Part shown: positions 33,203 through 44,092 of the stretch, one piece after another
Layout: every line of letters begins with the position of its first letter
Position numbering within the stretch: position 1 is the stretch's first letter
Origin: Craspedostauros australis
Taxonomy: Eukaryota; Bacillariophyta; Bacillariophyceae; Mastogloiales; Achnanthaceae
Reading direction: 5' to 3'
Assembly (NCBI GenBank): GCA_026770025.1
Contig: JAMXDE010000009.1
Coordinates: forward strand, 2,331,001-2,395,000
Length of the DNA stretch: 64,000 nt
Position numbers and translations under genes: made by a program
Notes under the pieces: model-generated
Told to the model about the DNA's origin: nothing
What the model saw: the letters and a program-made list of their open reading frames with translations, nothing else
Databases searched by the model: none

Positions 33203-33747
33203 TCCATGTCGTTGGAGGACCCCGTCACGCGCCAGAGCGAACGCCATGCACGTACTTCCGTCCCATTGCGCCAGGGTACGATGTCGGAGCGCAAGCATCG
33301 TACCAGCGTCGGCTTTTAGGTGACAGAGACTAGAATGGTGCATGCTGGTACTGCAGCAGCAGGGGAGGGAAGGGTCCCTGCGAGCTTTGATACAACTCTC
33401 TAGAAATAGCATAAGTGAACCATAGTACTATGTAATACTTGGGAACATGAGCACTACGCACATTCTCTATCTTGAGAGTACTAATCGTAGTATGAAGGAT
33501 TTCAGTTTGCGCAACACCTACTGGCGTGTCAGAAAGCAACATGGTCGAATTGTGTCATGCCGTTTCACGACAGACAAAGGTGTCCACGAAGAAAGAAGAA
33601 CAATCAATACGTTCCGTTCTGTGGTTGGTTGTAGCAAGGTGGACGATTAGTCATGATCAGGATGACATGACCAGAAATACTGCACACAGCATAGACGTAG
33701 ACAGCAGACTGAATGGTTGTGTGTTAACTTTGGACTTGCGTCTTTCC
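33203..33747. other. Intergenic, 545 bp
   Basis: It lies between the convergent phosphodiesterase relic and the Cys-rich protein gene. I see no gene, repeat or clear signal. Confidence 0.5.
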
Positions 33748-36423
33748 TTAGACCACTTCACAGGCGGATTGGACTGTTCCCGGACATTGCGTACTTGCGT
33801 CGTCGATGACATACGTCTCTGCAGCTAAGTCGCACAGTTCTCCCTGGGCACAATTTTCACAATCGGAAGCAGCTGCGGAACATTCTCCTGCCCTGACGAT
33901 GATATCATTGACTGCATCATCAGAGGCGCCGAGACCAAAACACGCTTCCGCATCGGCACATGCACCATCTTCAATGACCAAACTTCCTGGAAGTTTGCCA
34001 TCGCTGGATGAAAAAGTATGCACATTACCACAGGCGAGCTCCCCAACGCATGCGTTCTTTCCGATGAAGATATTCGCCACGACCGGTGCCGTGGTAGTCC
34101 CTTGGTTGGTTCTGCGACCACCACTGGCGCATGCATTATCCCCTCCAGTGCACCCTCCCTTTTCGACTCGTACATTGCCAAACATGTTCTGTGCAAGGCC
34201 CATGCACACTCGGAAACCGAGACAAGCTCCCGGTCCAATCACCCTGTATCCAACCTCAGCATCAGCACTAGGCTGCGTTGGGGTAAACCAAGCAAGCGCC
34301 TCGCAAGGTCGCTCTGATCCTCTGCAACTGTCAAGTATGATGGTGTCAGGGTACACAGCGTTGCAATTTCTTTCGGAAGTGCAGGAATTGTCAGTCACCG
34401 TCATCACACCAGCTGAAGGCTGGGTGGTGCAAGCCTTATAACCAACGCAGCACGAACCATCGCAAGCTGAAGCGAGCGCAGATCCTGTCCCAGTGTAGAG
34501 CTTCATAGACGCCACTGCGTCCAACAGTGCCTGCGTCACGCTCGCGTCATCCTTCATGGTGTCAAAACGTTTCTGCGCCACCTGTTGTGTCACGACATTG
34601 GGTGTTCCTTCATGACTGCATCCAAAGATGCTCTTGATCATCTTGCCCTTGTCACCGAGGGCGTTGACCGCAGCGACAAAGTTTGCACATGTGTCTGTTG
34701 CATCACCACAAAAGACGCCGCCAGTGACCGCATGAAACGTCGATGAGTCATCTCCCGGTGTTGCGAGACATCCGGCGGCGAATGCTGGGGGTGAAGTTGG
34801 GGCCGATGTAGGGGCTGAAGTTGGAGCCGATGTAGGGGCCGAAGTGGGAGCTTGTGTTGGAGCTGCTGTCGGACCTGTCGGGGATGACGTGGGAGCTGAT
34901 GTGACAGGTGTTGGGAAAGGAGTGGGAGAAAAAGTCGGACAGTCTGTGGGCAATGTGTCCTTGCCAATACAGTACTCCTCCACTTTGTCGCCAGTAGGAT
35001 TGCCCCCGGAGCTGCTGTCTCCCTTTGGACAGGCCCCATTGATATCGCTGATGAAGTAGAATTCATCAGGGCTGCACTCCGTCTTCGTCATGCATCCCCT
35101 GCAGCCTTCGGCATCGCCGCATCCACCAGGAGGAACGATGATGTCCGTCTTCATTAGGTCATTGAAGCCCATCTTCTCGCATGACCCATCGGCGGCGCAA
35201 CCACCAGCACCAATGATCAGGCTGCCTGCACACTTGCCAGCAGTACCATAGTTGATAGTGGAATGGGCATCCTCGCAGGCATTGCTGCCAACGCACGCAT
35301 TCGCCCCGATGTCGATGTGGCTTCGGAAACGATATGATGGTGCCTTCTGCACGACGCGGCGTCCAGCTGAGTTGCATGCCTCTGACCCAATGCATGCACC
35401 GGTCTGGATGGTGACATCACCATGGGAGCGGCGTCCCACTCCCTCACAAGATTGAGGGGTGGTGCATGCCATCTCACCGACGAAGGTGACTCCTGTGATG
35501 AAGGGATTGATCTCATTCTCATTCATTAACTCACATGCACTTGCGCCAGTGCAGGAGGAATCGAGGATGAGGGGATTGGGACCCATATCCTTGCAGGCGC
35601 TGTCGCCGGTGCATGCAGTGATCGCAACGGTCATGAATGGAGGAGAGTTGGAGGCGGAACCAGTGACTGAGGTGCATCCCGAGGGTCCTTGGCAGCATGG
35701 GTCTGCGACGGGAGGTGACTGGGCCATTCCGATTTTCATGCACGCCTCCTCCATTGCATCCGCTCGCTCGGTGACGAGGATTGCGTTGGTTGCAGCGGCC
35801 AACGTCAACTGCCCAGCAAGCACGTCATGCGACGCGTACTGGTTGAAGAGCTTGCGTGCAGCTCCTTCACCGAGGTCTCCTGCACATCCGAAGAAGTTCT
35901 GCAGCTGCTGGGATTCCTTGACGGCGCTGATGGCTTCGCGGCAGGATGGCTTGTTAGCATCGCAGATGATGGTCTTGGCACTTCTCTCTTCTGTTGTGAG
36001 GGCGGTTTTGCCATCCGGCTTGCAAATGACCTCGATGGTGGAATCAAAGCCGGATGGAGGCGCTGTTGGCTTGGATGTTGGCAGGAGAGTTGGTTGAGAG
36101 GTCGGCGAAGCAGTTGGCGGAGTGACAGGCGTCATCGAGGGCATCTCCGAAATCAACCCTGTCGGCGGCCCAGTAGGCAACGCGGTTGGCGCGGTTGTTT
36201 CTGCGACAGCTGGGTTTTCGATGGGTGGCAGTCGGTTGTTATTGTTGCCCTTGTTGGTCTTCGTATCTGTGCCGGCGCCCTTGAGGATGCGGGTCTTCAT
36301 CATCATCCTGTGGAGCTCCTCGGTTGGATCCACGGGAGTCCTGTTGCCGCGGAGAGCAGCGTGGGTCATTGCCGTGTTGGCGAGAGCGATAAAAGCCACG
36401 AAGGCTGCCTTGGTGTAGATCAT
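33748..36423 (-). CDS. Secreted Cys-rich protein with duplicated modules and Pro-Thr linkers (891 aa)
   Basis: The family is not recognised. Starting at the ATG at 36423, the protein opens with a clear signal peptide ('MIYTKAAFVAFIALANTAMT', cleavage near 'THA-AL'). The frame is open 24 codons further, but that start would spoil the signal. Two similar modules follow. Each has an N-terminal helical part with paired Cys ('FFGCAGDLGEGAARKLFNQY'; 'IFGCSHEGTPNVVTQQVAQK'). Each then has a series of short repeats of the form Cys-x-Gly-x2-Ala-Cys ('CIGSEAC', 'CVGSNAC', 'CTGDSAC', 'CTGASAC') spaced by beta-prone 'V/I-x-I' segments, which suggests a small beta-helix held by disulphides. Pro-Thr-rich linkers ('PTSAPTSAPTSAPTS') precede and separate the modules. 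It is probably secreted or a cell-wall protein. Its promoter would lie near 36450-36700. Confidence 0.75.
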   Translation of the reverse strand: MIYTKAAFVAFIALANTAMTHAALRGNRTPVDPTEELHRMMMKTRILKGAGTDTKTNKGNNNNRLPPIENPAVAETTAPTALPTGPPTGLISEMPSMTPVTPPTASPTSQPTLLPTSKPTAPPSGFDSTIEVICKPDGKTALTTEERSAKTIICDANKPSCREAISAVKESQQLQNFFGCAGDLGEGAARKLFNQYASHDVLAGQLTLAAATNAILVTERADAMEEACMKIGMAQSPPVADPCCQGPSGCTSVTGSASNSPPFMTVAITACTGDSACKDMGPNPLILDSSCTGASACELMNENEINPFITGVTFVGEMACTTPQSCEGVGRRSHGDVTIQTGACIGSEACNSAGRRVVQKAPSYRFRSHIDIGANACVGSNACEDAHSTINYGTAGKCAGSLIIGAGGCAADGSCEKMGFNDLMKTDIIVPPGGCGDAEGCRGCMTKTECSPDEFYFISDINGACPKGDSSSGGNPTGDKVEEYCIGKDTLPTDCPTFSPTPFPTPVTSAPTSSPTGPTAAPTQAPTSAPTSAPTSAPTSAPTSPPAFAAGCLATPGDDSSTFHAVTGGVFCGDATDTCANFVAAVNALGDKGKMIKSIFGCSHEGTPNVVTQQVAQKRFDTMKDDASVTQALLDAVASMKLYTGTGSALASACDGSCCVGYKACTTQPSAGVMTVTDNSCTSERNCNAVYPDTIILDSCRGSERPCEALAWFTPTQPSADAEVGYRVIGPGACLGFRVCMGLAQNMFGNVRVEKGGCTGGDNACASGGRRTNQGTTTAPVVANIFIGKNACVGELACGNVHTFSSSDGKLPGSLVIEDGACADAEACFGLGASDDAVNDIIVRAGECSAAASDCENCAQGELCDLAAETYVIDDASTQCPGTVQSACEVV

Positions 36424-38621
36424 GGTTGTCTTTGTCTTCGTCGCCGTCGTGAGACTGTTTGGTTCTGCAAGGCGGGCGCATTTGTAGATGTGCATGTATG
36501 CGTACGTGCCACAAGAATGGGTTGGTACGGATCACGTATGGGTTGAGATTGGCAATGCGAGCACCATGTGTAAGTTCGGCGGCGAGTTTCGTCCCACGAA
36601 GAACGGCAACGATTGTGAGTGTTGCAGTGATGTGTTCGTTTGTGTGTGCGCAGAATTGTTGGTGTGTGGAACGACGCGAGACGTGGTGACGAGCATCGAC
36701 AACGACGGCAATCAATGAAGATCAACGATATCCATCAATCGACACAACATCATGAAGATTCGATCACGTCAAGGTTGCGCACACAAGAGGCATCAGGTGC
36801 GCGTGCGAAGGGAAGGGGAGAGAAGGAACCATGGTTATGGCAAAGAGCAGCATGAGTTAATTCGGCTTGGACGAGGTGTGGGATTTGAATACCGGAATGT
36901 GAAGCAGCGCGCGTCTAGCATCGGCATGACACGAGGCATCCTGAACGAGATTGTGGTCACCGACAAGGGCCGCAGCATCGCTGCATAACGATCTGCGAAG
37001 ATTGACTGGAATGCATGCATGTTGCTCGTACTCGCAGGTATCTTGCATCTCAACCGCTGGTGCGTGCTGCCGTTTCATCAGTGTTGCTGCATCATCTGCG
37101 ACACTATCCGCGGTTCGTGTGCGTCTTGACGTCGGTTTTGCAAAATTACTGCATTCTCCGTTGTGCAGGTACGAGTCTGTGCATGTGCGTTGTCGATTCT
37201 TCCTCTTGCATTAGCCAGGCTTCCATCCCCCTTTCTTCATGATGTGCACGTACCTTTCGAGTTGTTTTGCTTCGTTGCGGCCTCAAAGGGGTTTGTCGTC
37301 TCCTTCCAACGCCTGCTGGTTGTTAGTTGATTGCTGATTGCTGGCGTTTCCAATCTGATGATTGAATTGTTTTGTGAGACTTTGGTGTCGATTTCGGAGA
37401 CAACGAAGTGATTCCTGCGAGTATCGCAAGCGTGTTGTGTGTTCGATGCGCCATGAATGTGCGAGATGCAATGAGCCCGGTGGCGTGGAATGAGACTGCA
37501 GCTACCGACACCACCACCAATGGCAGAGCCTGTCGACTGCACTGGTGCATCACACTGCATCACACTGCATCACACTACATCACACGCACATGTCAACATG
37601 AGCGATGCTTGTCTCCACTCCTCGGACGGGGAGCTGTCCACACACGAGGTTACGGTAATGCCTGCTGGTACTAAAACAGTCCACGATTTGCTCGGTGGTC
37701 GGTTGGCATTTGTTTGGAGGTTCGTCGTTTGTTTGGGGATTTTGGACAGTGCCTGGCGTTGCTGAACCTGCCGACGTCATGGTTGGTTCCGGTCCTCGGC
37801 GCAGATCTTCGACCTGGAAGGTTGGTGCGAAAGCCGGCAGTGCGTTGTGGTGAATCGGCGCTGCGGGCTGGCACAGCATGCACCCGCGCCCATACCTGTC
37901 ATACAAAGAGGCGATCCTACCTGGCGATCCCCCCTGGCGATCCGCACAACACATCCCATGAAGAATCCATGAATAACCAGAATGCAGTGGACAAGAACGA
38001 GAAACGATGAAGGGGATGAGCGATGGGTGATAGGAGACCGTCGTCAATCGCCTATTCTTTTCCTCGCTGTGGGCATGTCTGAATGTTGCCAGCCTCATGG
38101 TCAGCGCCTTTTATGTTTGAGAAAACGCCCAAGAGTTCTGTTCTTCTCTTGCGGGCGGGTCCTTCCAACACTCAGACGGATTTCAAGTTCGCCTCAAGGC
38201 GTCCAAAAGGAAGTCCTTGCAACCAGCAGCAGGGCGATGCTGTTGCGACAAACCAAAGACAGAAGGCTTCCGCTTCTTCAATTTGACGCCAATGTTCGCT
38301 CACCACACGTCCAACAGAATGGAGTCCTCGTGGAGACTTCGTTGATGCAGAAGCTCTGGGTGTTGCCGAAACAGAGTGAAGCGGAGCATTGGCCACCTGG
38401 TTGGTGCTTGTTGGTATCCAGAGATTGCACGCTTCCTTTCGGATGTGTGCGATCTCTTGTGCAGAGTCATAATTCGCTACGCGTCGACGCCGAAACGTGC
38501 TTCTCGTTAAATCTCCCCCAATAGAGACTTCCTGAAGCCCAAAAGCAGTTTCCCAAAATGACACGCACTGTGACTATCAATAACGTCTAGCACGAACGTC
38601 CTGAAAAAGAACCAATAGGAC
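36424..38621. other. Intergenic, 2.2 kb
   Basis: It separates the Cys-rich gene from transposon T2. Several open frames of up to about 180 codons exist on both strands, but none has recognisable motifs or a repeat pattern. Small repeats occur: 'tgcatcacac' about four times at 37546-37585, and 'ctggcgatcc' twice near 37920-37945. I cannot exclude a small lineage-specific gene at 37982-38524 (+). Confidence 0.4.
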
Positions 38622-38773
38622 CCATGTGAGTGAGTCGACCAACCGTTTGTAAAGTAGAGTGGCACTTTTTCTTCGATTACAATCAAACTAAGCATACCAA
38701 TCAACTCATTATAGTGTCCATAGCAACAGGAAAATTACCCAGAAACTTAAAGTTTATGGTTTAAGTTTTATGG
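38622..38773 (+). repeat. T2 left terminal inverted repeat
   Basis: About 152 bp, about 96% identical to the inverse of 43020-43172. Confidence 0.9.
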
Positions 38774-39283
38774 ACCAGCAAATATTTAGAGTCGTATGGG
38801 TCAAACGGAGCATTCCACAATGTAGTTATGTCGAAGGTTCTTTGGTGTTCCGAGTTAATAACAATTGGTGTCCATTCACGTTGGTGTCTCCAGCTTTTTC
38901 CTTCCTCCTCGTTCGTTTGGAACACGTTATACACCGTTAGCTGCTCCGGAATCGATTGACATTTTCCGCTTGAGGACAACACACACATCATCACATGCGC
39001 ACGCACACATCGTCGCCACGCCGACACAAAAACCGTCACATTTTTTGCTTCATTCCAAAGGTGCCTCCACCGATGCGATGCTCATTGTATCTGTTGTGCT
39101 GCGGTTGTAGTATGAGTAGTGAGAGCACTAGTGACATTGGCGGTTGTTGTTCTCGCTGCTGCATCCAACACCTCTATCGGCATCACCTCCTCCACCCGCT
39201 TTCATTCAGCGTTCTACAGTGTCATTCATCGATCAATCAATCAATCAATCAATCAATCAACCTCCTTTGCTACCATCAACACC

Positions 39284-42200
39284 ATGTCCTCCATCCCCGC
39301 CAAAGCAACAATCAAGGGCGAAAACCCATCTCCTCGTAAGAAGCCTCGTTCCTGTGCTGCCCCTCTCTATTCTCCTTTTGATTCGGAGGGCAACTTGGCA
39401 CCTACTCGTGAGCAGCTGTTGCCTGACAAGCTGTCTACTGGATTGCGGAAGCCCACTGACATCACTCACGCGATTGAGGTGAAGCCAATGCTTCCGGTGG
39501 ACAGCAACCTTGTTCCAACTTTGGCGCATGTCGATGCCGCTAACCTGCGCGTTGACGTGCGCCTGTCCAGTGCGGCTGGTGTCATCTTTGATACACCAAC
39601 GGTCACACTGCGTACGGTTGGACAAGGTGTCAGTGCTATCACAGTGGTAGACATCAGTGTGAACGTGCCACCTCCTGTTGAGTCTCCTGCCAAACCAACT
39701 ACCCGCGCAAGCACTGCACGACACGCAAACGCTGTCGCTGGAGGCGCTTCCGAGCAAGTTGATGTTGACAGCGACGACGACTACGTGGATGGCCGTGATC
39801 GCAGGAAGAAGCGAACAGGCCGCAACAGAATCATCAAGAAAACGGTGAGAGGATGGCGTCGCGATGCGTTGGCCGGCGTCGCGGGGTTGGTCAAGTCGGG
39901 CCTATCTCCAAAAGTGTTCGACTCTATGCCGAAGACGGGCTTCGTACTCGGCGGAAAACACGATCGGCAAGTCTGGAGCAACATCAAACGGCTGTGGGCA
40001 CCAATTGCTTCTGCGCTCTGGGATGTGTTGCTCCCAAAGCAACCAACACCGACTTGCCAGATGCATGAGGTGGTGCAATTTGTCCGAGCTGGTCAACCAC
40101 TGCCACCAACGACACTTGCACCAAATCTGTACCGCATATGTGTTGGAGGGAGCAAGCTCATGCATCTCTGCGCGAGAGCTGTTCTCGCGCAGTCTGCGTC
40201 TCCAACAACATGCACAGACATTCTCACTGGATATGTCAATGGATTGCCGGAGGAAGAACGCGTGCGTGTACATCGTAATCGATTAACAGTCACTAAAAGC
40301 CAACATAACACATTGCATCGTTACCATGACATGTTGAGCGATGGGGAAACCATTCCTCCCAAAGTTGTTCAATACCGTGTGACTGCATGTGCTTTGTCTG
40401 GTGTGGTGTCGTTTCTCTGCACTACGACCACGTACAAGGCTGGCTTGTGCCACGCAGTGGAGTGGGAAGGAGTCGTATTTGACAACGTTCCTGTCTTCGA
40501 TCGTGGAGGCAAAAGCATCATGGCGCTATTTGACATGTACAAGACGACGACTACCAACCCAGTGGGCGAACCAGCATTCAAAGAGATGACGCAGCTACTA
40601 ACACGACGTGGCAAAGTGAACACAGGGCTGTCTTCCTTCGAAAGCCACTTCTTGCTGGCGATGCTCACTCTCAAACGCACGATCTCGCGCCTTGTCACAC
40701 TTTTGAAGGCTAAGTATCCCACAACAAACGGCGCTGAGGACGAGAATGACGTGATTTCCCGGCATCTGCGCACAGCCAAGTCTCTTTTGTACTCATTGGA
40801 ACTTCTTGTTGTCTTCGTCAAATGGGAATTCACAGCATCACACATGCAGATGGAGTGTGATGACCCACTGCACTCAGCTCAATTCGCGCTCACGCCCAAC
40901 CAGAAGAAGAAGACAACGACGAAACAATCCCAACCAACCAGAACACGTACCAACAAGCACAAGCTCCGTAAGAAGAGCACTCGAACCAACAACATCCCTT
41001 CAGTCACCAACAACACTCCAAGCATCACAATTGATATTCCAGAAATCACTTTTGTGACAGATACTGCTGCCAATGACACCACCACTGCCAACAACGAACA
41101 GCCTTGCGCCCCCACAGACAAACAGCACACTGGAGTATGTAACCGTTGTGCAGGGGTGATGCGTTTTGTGGATGACCGATATGTCCCTTTCGTCACGTTG
41201 CTTATGGAGGATCATCTTGCAGAACACGCGACAGAATTGGAGTCAATGATCAATGCCGCACCGGGGTTCAACAACGAAATACTGTGGTACATGGCACACA
41301 AAGTGCGCAGCAAGGTTCAATTCGGACAAATTGAGCAGTACCTCAAAAATATCAACAACAGAGAGGATCGTGCGCATGTGGTGCTTGACCACAAGCAGAA
41401 AATTCTTCCAACTGGCCAGGGCGAAGCTCAACAAGAATACTGGGGCAAGAAGGGCATGTCTCTGTTGGGTGCGATGGTGATCACATGTCACAATGGCACA
41501 TTCACTTATCGCTTCATCGATATCATTGTGAAGGGGAGGCCAACTCAAGACACCCTCCAAGTTGGCGGGCTTCTCGAAATTGTGCAACAACAGGTGAGAA
41601 AAATTCTTCCATCGGTCACTGAAATTGTCATCCAATCCGATAACGCGTCTTGTTTCGCGAGCCATGAGCACATCCCACTGATCACATCAGTGCTGAACAA
41701 GAACCTTGGAATGCGAAATGTCCCCAAGATCGCGGCCTGGATCTACACCGAAGCCCAAACCGGAAAAGGCCGCCTTGACACGCACTTTGCGTACATCACT
41801 GTTGTACTGCGATCCTACGTGCTGGAGGACAACGACATCAAGACGGAACACCAACTTTTTGACGCATTGGAAGCTGGCAACATTGCAGGAACAACCACGG
41901 TTTTGGTGGATGCAGAATGCCTCGAGGGGCGCGTTGTGAGTTTCCCTGGCATGCCGAAGAAGCGTTTCTGCGCGAAAGGCCAAAAGGTACGCCAAACGCA
42001 CGAGGTGAAGTTCGGAAACGACGAGGCCAATTTGGTGGCGGCATCCGGTGTCACAGACGACGTTCTTGTCCCGTGTGCCGAATGGGAAGACTGGGAAATT
42101 AACCCGCTGGGCTTCCGCACCATCGCAACGCACACGTCAGGAACGGAACCGTTCACCGCCGAATCGCCAAAGAAGAAGAAAAAGACGCGAAAGTGGGGTG

Positions 42201-42898
42201 CTACCGCGGTGGAGAGCAAAGCGCTCGTCTTTCGCGACGCACTGAACATGGGGCAAGGAGAGCTACCACACGACCACACCGCAGAATTGAAAGACCAGAC
42301 CACGGAAGCCGAAATCCCCCAACTCGCGGTGAAGGGCTGGGCAGTGAAAACAACGCGCAGCAACGCGGAGTTACCACGGTACGTACTGCAGAAATTGGAT
42401 GAAATGAGCACCGCCGCCAAAAAGGACCCGAAAAATCGACCAACAGAACACGAAGCGCACCGCCGATTGATGGAGCTGGAGGGAACAGAGACTGATTGGT
42501 TCACGCAATTGCACGGAAGTCCAATGCGCGTGAAATCGTACCTGACTGCGGCGTACTACAGCTCACAACGCGACGCCAAGAAAACAGCCGCGGCATCAGG
42601 TACGACCGACAACAACACCAAAATGGCATCAGCATCATCACCATCACCAACAGCAACAGCAACTGCTATGGAACGTACAGGTACGAAACCATCCGAAAAG
42701 CAGAAGAGCGAAGAAGAGATGGAGGAAGAGGAAGAGATGGAAGAAGAGGATAGAGAGAATAGGATGTGGTGCGAGGCCAACACCACGAGGAGACACGCGG
42801 AGAATGAAGAGATGGTCCCCGAAGACGTGAGGGAAGCGATTCGGACGAGGATGAGAAGGAGACTGAAGGCGAAAATGGATCAACAAAATAAGGACTAA
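39284..42898 (+). CDS. T2 large DDE-type transposase-like protein (1204 aa)
   Basis: This is a homologue of the T1 protein along its length. The frame is open from 39119, but the first ATG in this frame is 39284 ('accatgtcc'), directly after an atca-repeat leader; conserved sequence ('NPSPRKKPRS', 'EQLLPDK') starts soon after. Candidate catalytic residues are D702 (VLDHK), D786 (QSDN) and E823 (TEAQTGK), exactly the D-84-D-37-E spacing of T1. Possible zinc ligands are 'CDDPLH' and, after a Lys/Thr-rich linker, 'CNRC'. The block around 'LPTGQGEAQQEYWGKKGMSL' is identical in the two proteins. The C-terminal about 100 residues are Glu/Arg-rich and probably coiled-coil. It probably cuts and joins the T2 ends in the nucleus. 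The superfamily is not recognised from sequence. Confidence 0.82.
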   Translation: MSSIPAKATIKGENPSPRKKPRSCAAPLYSPFDSEGNLAPTREQLLPDKLSTGLRKPTDITHAIEVKPMLPVDSNLVPTLAHVDAANLRVDVRLSSAAGVIFDTPTVTLRTVGQGVSAITVVDISVNVPPPVESPAKPTTRASTARHANAVAGGASEQVDVDSDDDYVDGRDRRKKRTGRNRIIKKTVRGWRRDALAGVAGLVKSGLSPKVFDSMPKTGFVLGGKHDRQVWSNIKRLWAPIASALWDVLLPKQPTPTCQMHEVVQFVRAGQPLPPTTLAPNLYRICVGGSKLMHLCARAVLAQSASPTTCTDILTGYVNGLPEEERVRVHRNRLTVTKSQHNTLHRYHDMLSDGETIPPKVVQYRVTACALSGVVSFLCTTTTYKAGLCHAVEWEGVVFDNVPVFDRGGKSIMALFDMYKTTTTNPVGEPAFKEMTQLLTRRGKVNTGLSSFESHFLLAMLTLKRTISRLVTLLKAKYPTTNGAEDENDVISRHLRTAKSLLYSLELLVVFVKWEFTASHMQMECDDPLHSAQFALTPNQKKKTTTKQSQPTRTRTNKHKLRKKSTRTNNIPSVTNNTPSITIDIPEITFVTDTAANDTTTANNEQPCAPTDKQHTGVCNRCAGVMRFVDDRYVPFVTLLMEDHLAEHATELESMINAAPGFNNEILWYMAHKVRSKVQFGQIEQYLKNINNREDRAHVVLDHKQKILPTGQGEAQQEYWGKKGMSLLGAMVITCHNGTFTYRFIDIIVKGRPTQDTLQVGGLLEIVQQQVRKILPSVTEIVIQSDNASCFASHEHIPLITSVLNKNLGMRNVPKIAAWIYTEAQTGKGRLDTHFAYITVVLRSYVLEDNDIKTEHQLFDALEAGNIAGTTTVLVDAECLEGRVVSFPGMPKKRFCAKGQKVRQTHEVKFGNDEANLVAASGVTDDVLVPCAEWEDWEINPLGFRTIATHTSGTEPFTAESPKKKKKTRKWGATAVESKALVFRDALNMGQGELPHDHTAELKDQTTEAEIPQLAVKGWAVKTTRSNAELPRYVLQKLDEMSTAAKKDPKNRPTEHEAHRRLMELEGTETDWFTQLHGSPMRVKSYLTAAYYSSQRDAKKTAAASGTTDNNTKMASASSPSPTATATAMERTGTKPSEKQKSEEEMEEEEEMEEEDRENRMWCEANTTRRHAENEEMVPEDVREAIRTRMRRRLKAKMDQQNKD

Positions 42899-43019
42899 TT
42901 AATTCAAAATGTGAACAAATTCGCCAAAACCAAGAACACGAACACGTTATTTTGGATCGAACTTGTCGTATGTCTATCGCCCAGTTTAGGAGTAGTCAAA
43001 AAATGCGCACATTGACGGG

Positions 43020-43172
43020 TCCATAAAACCTAAACTATGGACTTTAAGATTCTGGGTAATTTTCCTGTTGCTATGGACACTATAATGAGTTGATTGGTAT
43101 GCTTAGTTTGGTTGTAATCGAAGAAAAAGTGCCACTCTACTTTACAAACGGTTGGTCGACTCACTCACATGG
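43020..43172 (-). repeat. T2 right terminal inverted repeat
   Basis: Inverse partner of 38622-38773. It lies only 121 bp after the stop codon of the T2 gene. Confidence 0.9.
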
Positions 43173-43851
43173 CTCATAGAGGATTGTCGGTGGCCTGCAA
43201 TGTGAATCAAGGTGGCAGTCGAAGTTCCTCTAAAGAACAGACTACTTCCACTTAGTGTGTCCAGTGTCGCACCATGAAATTGTTTTTGGCGTGTCAATTA
43301 TGGCGCGAAACCCTCCACCTACAAATACGGAAATACCTCTTTTCCCTCAACCTTCCACTCTCATTCATGAATTATTGCGGACTCAAATCCCACTTAATTC
43401 ACTGAATTCAATGCACTCCAGGAACTATATGCTCCTCTGAACCCTTGTGTTACAGCTAATCTCGATTCCATTGTCAGCCATACCAGCTAACAACTCCACA
43501 CGACAACAACAAGGAGATCCACCCTGCTTCAACACAAGCAGGGAATCCAACTACAATTCCCGTCCCTTGACAACCTGTGTTCTCAACTACAACCTTAATC
43601 AAGATGTCAAGACTTTGTACTTGAACGTAGAACAACTATGACAGATAGTGGAGAAAGAGAGAGAGGGCTTGTCCGTTCTCAGCACTAAACCTCAGATGGT
43701 CAGTGCAGGGCCACACTATCCAATTGAACATCGTTTCTTCATCCTACATCTCAGACTGATTGACTCACAATGCAGACTATTCAATATAACAAATAGCACA
43801 ACTCAAGATCAGCACAACCATTCTAATCTACTCATTGTCACCTACAACTAT
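43173..43851. other. Intergenic, about 680 bp
   Basis: No gene is supportable. A short perfect hairpin, ccctgctt / aagcaggg with a 6-base loop, occurs near 43521-43542. Confidence 0.4.
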
Positions 43852-44054
43852 TGTTGGCAAGTTCCGTGATTGGAAGCCTACGATCGTGGAAGACAGTATT
43901 GGTTGATAGTCGTTCGTTTGCTATTTCATTACGTTGGCACTCCGATCCTCTTGGTGTCCGTTCTCTTGCCCAATGCTCTCGGCACGTTTGTCTGTTTCGT
44001 AGATTGGGTCTCCAACTATGAGTCAGTACACAAGGTGCTCTCTCACTGCTATCA

Positions 44055-44092
<38 letters not shown>

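Larger units (their letters stand above)
38622..43172 (+). mobile_element. T2: DNA transposon of the T1 family, compact and apparently intact
   Basis: The arms 38622-38773 and 43020-43172 form an about 152-bp TIR with only about six differences. The outer end reads 'ccatgtgagtgagtcgacc'; the inner end reads 'gttttatgga'. Between them is one gene, 39284-42898, and very little else. The outer 'gtgagtcgacc' and the subterminal blocks 'gtcgtatgggtc' and 'gcgcacattgacgggtcc' are shared with T1, though the middle parts of the TIRs differ. High TIR identity and an open frame suggest recent activity. The target duplication is not obvious; at most a 2-bp 'at' lies at the ends if the TIR begins at 'gtgag'. 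Confidence 0.88.
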
